Source of the DNA: a virus
DNA: 29,271 nucleotides
Direction: 5' to 3' (one strand)
IMG/VR virus record: IMGVR_UViG_3300049893_001123
Coordinates: 1 to 29,271 of that record
This document shows, piece by piece, positions 28,866-29,271 of this stretch; position 1 is the stretch's first letter; every line of letters begins with the position of its first letter. The notes under the pieces were generated by a model. The model did not search any database and was not told where the DNA came from. It worked only from the letters and a program-made list of their open reading frames with translations. A program made the position numbers and the translations under genes.

Positions 28866-29271
28866 TTACGAAACGGCACCCTGAACAGTACCATGATTTG
28901 CATCAGTCCACGTTAATGTTTTTGAGTTCAATGAAATTGCCCTACCACCACCACTGGTATTTCCGCCAGAAGTTGTAGGTCCACCGGGCGAGATAGAACC
29001 ACCATCACCTGCGGCACCACCATTACCCCATGATCCTCCACTACCACCTGCACCACCAAAAGCAGTAGTATAAAATGTTCCACTTGCAAATTCAGATGAA
29101 CCCGATCCGCCACTACCCGGTCCAGCAGAAGAACCGGCACCACCATTATTATTTTCAGGGGCACCACCACTGCCCGCTGCCGCATTATTATAACCTTGCC
29201 CGCCACCGCCACCACCACCGCCAGCGTCTACGTTATAGGTATCGTCGTTGAAGCCGCCACCACCGCCACCA
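28866..29271 (-). CDS. Glycine-rich tail fibre/adhesin protein, C-terminal part
   Basis: I read this frame directly. It is open from the right edge (first full codon at 29270) to a TAA at 28868-28866, 134 residues, with the start outside the window. It is extremely Gly-rich in short runs (GGGGGG, GGAGGSGG, GNGGAAGDGGS) broken by polar and aromatic residues. It ends RAISLNSKTLTWTDANHG followed by TVQGAVS. This matches the C-terminal part of phage adhesins, where glycine tracts pack as polyglycine II helices and loops between them contact the receptor. It is thus a likely host-range determinant. It is oddly placed directly upstream of the clamp-loader genes, with no terminator or clear promoter between. 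Confidence 0.82.
   Translation of the reverse strand, partial: GGGGGGFNDDTYNVDAGGGGGGGGQGYNNAAAGSGGAPENNNGGAGSSAGPGSGGSGSSEFASGTFYTTAFGGAGGSGGSWGNGGAAGDGGSISPGGPTTSGGNTSGGGRAISLNSKTLTWTDANHGTVQGAVS

Noticed and set aside
28928-29218. Valine-rich frame on the minus strand overlapping the glycine-rich gene
   Set aside because: It is the out-of-frame reading of GGT/GGC-rich codons; the glycine-rich frame has the fibre-like C-terminus and a natural stop at 28866.
1-29271. tRNA genes, CRISPR arrays, insertion sequences, attachment sites
   Set aside because: Gaps between genes are at most about 140 bases and none shows a cloverleaf, spaced repeats, transposase or integrase.

Overview
The window is part of a tailed-phage genome, a T4-superfamily myovirus that most likely infects a Gram-negative bacterium. 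It carries a nearly complete T4-type replisome: family B DNA polymerase (gp43), UvsX recombinase, gp41 helicase, gp61-type primase, gp44 and gp62 clamp loader subunits, RegA translational repressor, ATP-dependent DNA ligase and flavin-dependent thymidylate synthase. It also carries a virion and lysis block and a glycine-rich adhesin end. Two lipoprotein-type signal peptides fit a Gram-negative host. Every supported gene is on the minus strand. Genes are packed tightly, with many ATGA, TAATG or TGATG stop/start overlaps, so transcription runs from high to low coordinates. I see no tRNA, CRISPR array, insertion sequence or integrase.

From the right edge (upstream in transcription), the layout is as follows. 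(1) 29271-28866: the C-terminal end of a glycine-rich tail-fibre or adhesin protein. (2) 28846-26754: clamp loader gp44, an unrecognised protein, gp62 and RegA. (3) 26735-25116: an accessory group of a DUF1937/deoxyribosyltransferase-like protein, a GT17-type glycosyltransferase and a GNAT acetyltransferase. (4) From a strong sigma70 promoter at 25091-25119: small proteins, a two-TM membrane protein and an SPFH/band-7 lipoprotein, followed by a TROVE/DUF2828-like von Willebrand protein that ends at a terminator at 22027-22044. (5) From a second sigma70 promoter at 21992-22020, overlapped by a perfect palindrome: DNA ligase, a small unknown, a macro-domain protein, a small unknown, DNA polymerase, a hairpin, UvsX, two conserved small proteins and the gp41 helicase. 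(6) 13971-2373: virion-type and lysis genes. These are a possible nuclease, three very large proteins (912, 887 and about 585 aa), an Ig-like protein, two related small structural proteins, two conserved phage proteins, a holin-like protein with a lipoprotein gene overlapping it, and another small hydrophobic protein, ending at a terminator at 2332-2357. (7) From a third sigma70 promoter at 2300-2328: primase, a NADAR-domain protein and ThyX, which runs off the left edge.

The replication proteins form one pathway: helicase and primase at the fork, polymerase with its clamp loader, recombination-dependent restart by UvsX, ligase sealing nicks and ThyX supplying dTMP. No sliding clamp (gp45) gene lies in the expected place next to gp44. 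The accessory genes draw more interest than the core. A NADAR protein, a macro-domain protein and a DUF1937 protein all belong to families linked to ADP-ribose, NAD or nucleoside chemistry. The 887-aa protein joins a ligase-type covalent nucleotidyltransferase to a cytidylyltransferase/NMNAT-like domain. An SPFH lipoprotein and a Ro60-like protein sit side by side.
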